This document shows positions 61,201-64,000 of a stretch of DNA of 64,000 nucleotides, in pieces (the stretch's first letter is position 1; every line of letters starts with the position of its first letter). The translations under genes were made by a program, and so were the position numbers. This DNA is from a virus, in IMG/VR virus record IMGVR_UViG_3300037189_025222, positions 62,001 through 126,000 of that record. The stretch is one strand, 5' to 3'. The notes under the pieces were generated by a model. That model saw only the letters and a program-made list of their open reading frames with translations, was not told the DNA's origin and made no database searches.

Positions 61201-64000
61201 ACATACAAGATTCTATAGGTGATGCCAAATTAACAGCTCTCGCAAAACTTAGTGAGAAGCTCGGAAGATCACAATTATCTGGTGTTGAATATGAGGTAAA
61301 AGTAAGTAAAGATTTTGTAGAAGCAACAGCTAAATGGTCAAAAGAGAATGAAGATGCAGCTCTAGGTTTAAAGAAATCTATGGATGCACTTAAGGCAGGA
61401 GAAGGTGGAGCAGGAAGATCAAATTTACCAATAGTGCCAGCACCGGCTGCAAGAATTGAACCTGCACAAGCGGCTACTAAGGCAGTTGAAATGGAGAAAG
61501 ATGAAAAATTCCAGAGAGACATGAAGATTTTTGGAAAAGGCAAAGCCACAGAGAAGTACTATCGTAGAAAATCGCTTGAAGAGGCTGTTACAAAGAATAA
61601 CCCCACAGTTCAGCAAGACAGAAAACAAGAAACGGCACAATCAGCAGCTAATGCTGGAGTCAAAGCATATGGCGAGAAAAGCAAGCCGCTGACTGTTGAG
61701 TATAAAGTAGATATACTATTCATGCATGATAGTGCTAACATAAGAGAATCTTTAGAAGAGGCTGCTACAGAAGCTAAAGCCATGATAGCAGAAAGACTAG
61801 GAGTAAAAGAAGTACTAGGATCACAAGTTAAAATAGAATACTCTATAGACAAGAAAACAGAACAAGCAATAGCAACGGCCACATATACACCCGACAATAA
61901 GTTCTCTGAATTTCTTACAGAACAAAACAGAAGAGTAGCTGGTGTTCCTGCTTCGACAAATATAATACCTACCAATTCTGGGAGGACTAAAAATTCTGGT
62001 ATTGGGGACGCCGTTATAGAAAAGGGTATGCTAGAAGCTTCTGCGAGAGAAGCAATTATAGGAAAGACAGAAATAGCCATAGAAGTTGCAGAAAGAAAGG
62101 CAGAAGACAAAGCTAGAAAAGCCTTAGGTGCAATGATGGCCAAATCAGGAATTAAAGATTTTATTGGCATTGAAGTAGATTCAGAAATAGAAGGTAATAT
62201 TGTCAAGGCTACAGCACGTTGGTCTGAAGAAGCTCAAAAAGAGGCAAAGGGACTAAGAGAAAGCTTTGAAACTTTAGGTGCAAGCAAGGGAGGGTTAGGA
62301 AGAGCAGGTATGCTGCAGGCACAGGAACCAGCTCAAGCAGCAACACAAGCATCAACACAAGCAGCAACACAAGCAACAAAGACATCGACGGCTGCATTCG
62401 ATCAATTCGATATTATAGAACAGCGACAAATAGAAGCAGAAAATCGTCTTCTAGACGCTGCTGCAAAGCAAGGGGTGAGTGGACCTTTACTTAGTGGTAT
62501 AACTTCGGGTAAAAGTATAGCTGTAAGCACTGGTATTACCGGAGTTCAGGATGCAACAAAGGCAATAAAAGCTCAACAAGCTCAACAAGCTACAAAAAAA
62601 GAACCAGCTCAAGCAGCAACTATAGCTACAAAAAATAGTCCCGTTGTTCAACAGGCACAAAAAATGGAGCCAGCACAAGCCGCAGTAGACGCTGGCGTTA
62701 GATCAGCTAGCGAGAAAAGCAAGCCACTGACTGTTGAGTATAAAGTAGATATACTATTCATGCATGATAGTGCTAATATAAGAGAGTCTTTAGAAGAAGC
62801 CGCCACAGAGGCTAAAGCTATGATCGCAGAAAGACTAGGAGTAAAAGAAGTACTAGGATCACAAGTTAAAATAGAATACTCTATAGACAAGGAAACAGAA
62901 CAGGCAATAGCAAAAGCCACGTATACACCCGACAATAAGTTCTCTGAATTTCTTACAGAACGAAACAGAAGAGCAGCTGGTGTTCCTACTTCGCCAAATA
63001 CAGTGCCAGCCAAGTCTGGGGCGGCTAAGACATACACTTTTGGAGACGCAGGTATCGAGAAAGGTATGCTAGAGGCTTCTGCTAGAGAAGCAATTATAGG
63101 AAAAACAGAAATAGCCATAGAAGTTGCAGAAAGAAAGGCAGAGATAAAAGCCAGAGAAGCCTTGGGTGTAATGATGGCTAAATCAGGAATTAAAGATTTC
63201 ATTGGAATAGAAGTAGATTCAGAAATAGAAGGTAACATTGTCAAGGCTACAGCACGTTGGTCTGAAGAAGCTCAAAAAGAGGCAAAGGGACTAAGAGAAA
63301 GCTTTGAAACTTTAGGGGCTAGCAAGGGAGGTCTAGGTAGAGGTGGTATGCAGATACAAATGCAAGAACCAGCACAAACAGCAACAGCTGCTACGCAGTC
63401 AAATCCTGTTGTTCAGCAAGCTACAAAACCAGAACCAGCACAAGCAGCAACTAAGGCAGTTGAAATGGAAAAGGATGAAAAATTCCAGAGAGACATGAGA
63501 GTTTTTGGAAGAGGAAAAGCAACAGATAAATACTATCGTAGAAAATCGCTTGAAGAGGCTGTTGCAAAGAGCAATCCTACAGTCCAGCAAGCTACAAGAA
63601 CAGAACCAGCACAAGCAGCAACCGCTTCTACAAATTCAAATCCTGTTGTTCAGCAAGCTACAAGAACAGAACCAGCACAAGCAGCAACTCAAATAGCACA
63701 GCCTATGGCTCAACCGCAAAGTTTACCAGCACAAGAAAGATTTTTAATTACCAAAGATGTAAAAACTAATAAAGATTCTATTGAAGTGGTTCTAAGAAAA
63801 GAACTAAAACTTTTAGATGATGAAGAATTAGAAGAAGAAATATTAACAACTAAAGTATTTGAAATATTAAAGAAAAAAGGTATAAGTCCATCAGGAGTAA
63901 ACCTTGATACCAGTTTAAAACAAGGAATTTTAGAAGTTAAAGCCACAACAAGCCCAGAAGATCTTAGTTTTTCTGAAGGCCTTAGCAAGGAATTTTCAAG
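52203..64000 (+). CDS. Giant tape-measure-like virion protein, cut by the right edge
   Basis: At least 3,932 codons from the ATG at 52203, open to the last base. Begins MPELYDNLGRKIDAAKMSIG. Layout by residue: 1-800 charged coiled-coil; about 813-846 first hydrophobic span; a Cys patch (TGCCEDLVSINK, KDCVCGK) near 902-927; 1,115-1,640 many hydrophobic Gly/Ala helices (GAIAALAVAGGAIAAAGIVA type); 1,775-2,170 repeats with MASGVAAILCAVGKVTSNIM; 2,170-2,900 further repeats ending SSPIxxI; 3,090 onward linkers EPAQAAT and a duplicated domain. Length, helices and membrane-like core fit a tail tape measure. Most opposite-strand ORFs below it are shadows. Confidence 0.75.
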   Translation, partial: MPELYDNLGRKIDAAKMSIGELKGLVGTLMKSKVGPAKPIGGQEEEAKTQDSNLELIKLFEDYVKGFNEEVDEQKSLLQNIVDALKNINSKKEEKANQPKDNKEEKDEIKETFPEKLRKALTGKNKPSKEEHTTAKATNSLANLFGKKGSGYTHDIHCEAWLRQIYQVLAKDREGVATPEAAARQVEEDVTRVTAREPAETAAREASEAATTGGGETIRARDWLDAEEYYQELNGLENDYYQHTVDSIFGLWNKEKDLYERITGLEKEKNAIHRAYLKEGISKEEKERLALAYRQMGIEISNQKIIKRNLKEQENAWKEIGKQIETAEKYLLGFKGGGAFEVLTKGIIKEEREFTQNIRQAAYETAGVTSESKALQKTYEEIGKTSKLTGMNRSETQKAYTKALRSGVKDQKKALSLSVSQLNTEKQIGATADSLGEFFIEMGTQLQFNNDQMSEVGRGIREAGRNTGLVGDKLAGVVRGSAEFVKMMKNAGTASASAVSNIVGLQAEFTKTGVEGGKLLKGLSSTSGFLGSDAQTLALIANAANRVGLTQEMINGTILKSSASIKKFNRGLTQTVNDMGLGGRNAEEMRANFDKLSDEGRRDINLRLNAAFGMEAGELMLAIEGIENQSKSLSDRLGELNKKKSQNLTLEEKATLLEEERSLKLGAATKALTAISEAAKGTKDMNEALAKFSSRRSEFEGDMKALGQSWTTETDVARGAIKSALENVNAGLKKAGKKELKIDSSEIEKAIKDPAAFRELTSQITKGEQELATAQKAQLDPLSAIEQKLTEINDSVRNLSQSLISGIFNSFLGKMLVGITALGALIVGAIGGLNSIIMPIWNLMTLLGRSLSGMGQRTSQDRMGSLGKVWDRLTGRDTTPTPERLTEAEVTATGKDKTITKTGCCEDLVSINKAMLDVLNAIKDCVCGKQPEASTQASQTKQELREAELTPKSVVSPDQVAAGKAGEVAKKEVGTDLASKSVVSQPPQTTPEKIEEAVKKESRKPKLSPEEIATRKAAGQAAKERSQTAGISPSVAKSIKRQEVKNIKMDASLNKMQRRNIIQELQNGKKTKTMILREQEAAKGPKPLEVPQPPDTGNFDLNKLIASGQDMAKSAAAVALLGLGVVALGAAIVFLSKKILSGFNLDTSTILQTAGAIAALAVAGGAIAAAGIVAYEALNKKENKEFVDTAPKSKTEMLKQIAAMMLLGPALVLLGAAIVKMSQMVIDAFGLDLNTVAMVAGTVAAIVAAAGALTLGASEALEGFEKLEGNKLIKNPGKLVSAMAKGALALLIVGPGLVALSAAIIKMCQGILSYAEIDLNTIKTVTGQVAALLAGTGAIALGITAAAGGLILLGKFADFAKSYAKDMIIGAAALILIGPAVVALAAGLNYIINQILSATGVDAAKAAKTAWNVAGLIAATAVIALAVMGAMAGLTALGALATAMTGPQIGFMLYGAAALLLLAPLVTGLAAAVLYLTKSFMGGFDAKQATKVAYDLSAVLMSASVIAIAVMAAMAGLGGLGVLAAGLPAYIPAMLGGAAALMLLTPVMTALATSVIGMTESIMDGIDAKHAAKVAYDLGSIIMSAGSIALGIMGAMAALTGLGLLAGAYIGFIGPMIGGALALSVMTPAVVTLAGSIISMSESLMKNMVSPDAAKKTVESLNSILDSAGNIAVSIIANAASLALLGTMFGVSLVAIPFMKLGTMALSNLTPSIANFVNTIVNMAKQFSTLVSPKEAVSLSKDVAAIMGAVGDISEQIFKIKDKMLSVPVYGSVWNAIRGVKVADYMNSGVKALKELAAPVQDYVAAIKDFALNVGRTVNPRNAAEMARGVAAILCAVSNVTSNMMTAKDGILSIPKNGGIFATLTRTRISDYLNAGVGSLQEMAAPIKRYVAAVKKFASEIGFDPRQAAEMASGVAAILCAVGKVTSNIMTAKDGIMSIPDNGGIFAWMLGAQLSQRMNKGVEALKVLGKPIQRFVKAIKDFSSKLGNKLPPSQAAGMAKGIADILSGASEVTKQIMETKDKIIGIKSARGWGFFRKDYVVLMETGRKALVELSKPIINYIESIRDFASQVGARLDPRLAASMARGVADVLTASGDVTEGIMKTKDKLVTIKSSEGFWLWSTSIADSMKAGVVALNTLKQPLMSYLDTIVTFSNELKDKINPTDAKKAVKSITSVSEVIDMISKVMNDLGSKIAPMTQGGWFTSSPVEQIKEAKTKMDAFFPVLSSFITSIVSHVDSSLGESKSLKGTVKSMGQISELLNNIKPVVDTMMSSIVPMTQGGFFKGSAVDSIKGAIPQLNQFFESISSFILNGLVNPIKKSAESIDDLKETGKRIVVIADVLKGTKTSIDSLSSMMTLMQDGIFTNSPIKTISNNITGFSDYFNAISNFVSSGLIEPITKMGEVSGLSKAKGILITVGNFLCATKLTIESLAGVIGLLDSKSVFSSSPIDNIINNKDKFRKHFLAIADLVKNGIAEPVALMGGDGTSLGKAAKVITAMASIACRIVPLIKNLATAVSMATDKTEFFSVAPMQKIIDAKGQFAVWFQQIAAFVRDGIVLPVNNEMEGVNIGSAAKNISSMTSIAGSVMPLIKNLANVMGMMSEDAAKSLDTEFPIDKIISYKDSFAIFFRQTAGFIRDGVIAPIVEEIKDTQEITKASRILNQLSSNIVTIPKVIKGVSEGLIPLVEVRSGLAPMEVIADSAKDFEKWFTKVAVFIRDGVVTPIVREFEGTQDIILATRILNNISSMISALPKVITSLSSVFVGLNAKSCLSESPIGMLATNAETFKAWFRSVTSLIQEGIIKPSLEIMPDNSLLKEVKVKLALNEIAIRAVTPWLNSLSSSIQGLSGGIFWRIFTGIKVSKFSKNFMYMASLINDGLIKPIKKNLASSAELEEVTSQLDGLVDVVDRVTFILGILGTAFNNISPVKIDVGKMFSVTGSIRAFKEAINEEAKDKLALSRQMQGELQEVFMAPEKMMRQVSEKAVGGTFEAKAVEPIIFGDAEDIQDSIGDAKLTALAKLSEKLGRSQLSGVEYEVKVSKDFVEATAKWSKENEDAALGLKKSMDALKAGEGGAGRSNLPIVPAPAARIEPAQAATKAVEMEKDEKFQRDMKIFGKGKATEKYYRRKSLEEAVTKNNPTVQQDRKQETAQSAANAGVKAYGEKSKPLTVEYKVDILFMHDSANIRESLEEAATEAKAMIAERLGVKEVLGSQVKIEYSIDKKTEQAIATATYTPDNKFSEFLTEQNRRVAGVPASTNIIPTNSGRTKNSGIGDAVIEKGMLEASAREAIIGKTEIAIEVAERKAEDKARKALGAMMAKSGIKDFIGIEVDSEIEGNIVKATARWSEEAQKEAKGLRESFETLGASKGGLGRAGMLQAQEPAQAATQASTQAATQATKTSTAAFDQFDIIEQRQIEAENRLLDAAAKQGVSGPLLSGITSGKSIAVSTGITGVQDATKAIKAQQAQQATKKEPAQAATIATKNSPVVQQAQKMEPAQAAVDAGVRSASEKSKPLTVEYKVDILFMHDSANIRESLEEAATEAKAMIAERLGVKEVLGSQVKIEYSIDKETEQAIAKATYTPDNKFSEFLTERNRRAAGVPTSPNTVPAKSGAAKTYTFGDAGIEKGMLEASAREAIIGKTEIAIEVAERKAEIKAREALGVMMAKSGIKDFIGIEVDSEIEGNIVKATARWSEEAQKEAKGLRESFETLGASKGGLGRGGMQIQMQEPAQTATAATQSNPVVQQATKPEPAQAATKAVEMEKDEKFQRDMRVFGRGKATDKYYRRKSLEEAVAKSNPTVQQATRTEPAQAATASTNSNPVVQQATRTEPAQAATQIAQPMAQPQSLPAQERFLITKDVKTNKDSIEVVLRKELKLLDDEELEEEILTTKVFEILKKKGISPSGVNLDTSLKQGILEVKATTSPEDLSFSEGLSKEFS
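61674..63378 (+). repeat. Tandem duplication of about 640 bp inside the giant gene
   Basis: 61674-62340 and 62712-63378 align at a constant offset of 1,038 bases (346 codons), with many silent differences, encoding LTVEYKVDILFMHDSANIRE, SLEEAATEAKAMIAERLGVK and so on. A second shared piece (EKFQRDMKIFGKGKA) appears at 61481 and 63455, offset 1,974. Linkers NPVVQQATRTEPAQAAT recur after it. Confidence 0.9.

Noticed and set aside
54488-63988. Many minus-strand ORFs under the giant gene
   Set aside because: They are hydrophobic or Ser/Ile-rich complements of Ala/Lys/Glu-rich coding sequence, without start signals. The plus frame is open throughout.

Overview
The window looks like an internal piece of a large tailed bacteriophage genome, probably a myovirus with some T4-like logic. 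It carries a ClpP-type protease, a decoration-like protein, a phage sigma factor, a very large tape-measure-like ORF, a short N-terminal signature shared by many virion-type proteins, DNA repair enzymes, a tRNA and dozens of tiny genes. It contains no rRNA, ribosomal proteins or host housekeeping genes. It starts inside one gene and ends inside another. The host cannot be read from the sequence.

Left arm, 1-26.9 kb. Nearly every gene reads rightward and almost all are small (20-380 codons). They are organised as cassettes of one to several genes. I located 53 forward copies of an 11-base element (consensus ATTGTACCCTA), usually right after a stop codon and about 40-55 bases before the next start. 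It is often followed by a second conserved block (GTGTTCGATCC-like) and a CCCCAACGGAG ribosome-binding leader. Most annotatable genes concern DNA or small-molecule metabolism: WGR/ATP-dependent DNA ligase, UV-damage endonuclease, an ADP-ribosyltransferase-like protein, a cyclic-phosphate receiver-domain protein, a candidate cysteine peptidase, many zinc ribbons and conserved phage families of unknown function. Several cassettes contain no protein gene but a strongly base-paired RNA (3259-3436, 13962-14093, 19709-19778, 24268-24382, and a leader-like one at 14900-14974). A tRNA-Leu(CAA) lies at 14792-14874. Terminator hairpins recur as near-identical modules, some joined to an inverted copy of the 11-base element.

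Boundary, 26.85-27.2 kb. The element stops, base composition changes from visibly G+C-rich to visibly A+T-rich, and three exact-length 23-bp tandem repeats occur.

Right arm, 27-64 kb. Genes lie on both strands. They include a ClpP-like protease, four or five glycosyltransferase-like proteins, an Acb1-like 2H phosphoesterase (anti-CBASS candidate), decoration-like proteins, MscL, a sigma-70-family factor, an amidinohydrolase, a secreted caspase-like and a secreted trypsin-like protease, a phosphoribosyltransferase, a patatin, a zinc metallopeptidase, a poly(A) polymerase/CCA-transferase-like enzyme, a calcineurin-like phosphoesterase, a YqaE/Pmp3 membrane protein and the giant ORF (more than 3,900 codons, running off the right edge). 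Where promoters are visible here they are sigma-70-like with 16-base spacers, not the left-arm element.

Working picture (inference): the left arm is an early, host-takeover and counter-defence region of exchangeable cassettes expressed from one repeated signal. The right arm is a virion and late region that also carries lysis, surface-modification and counter-defence functions.
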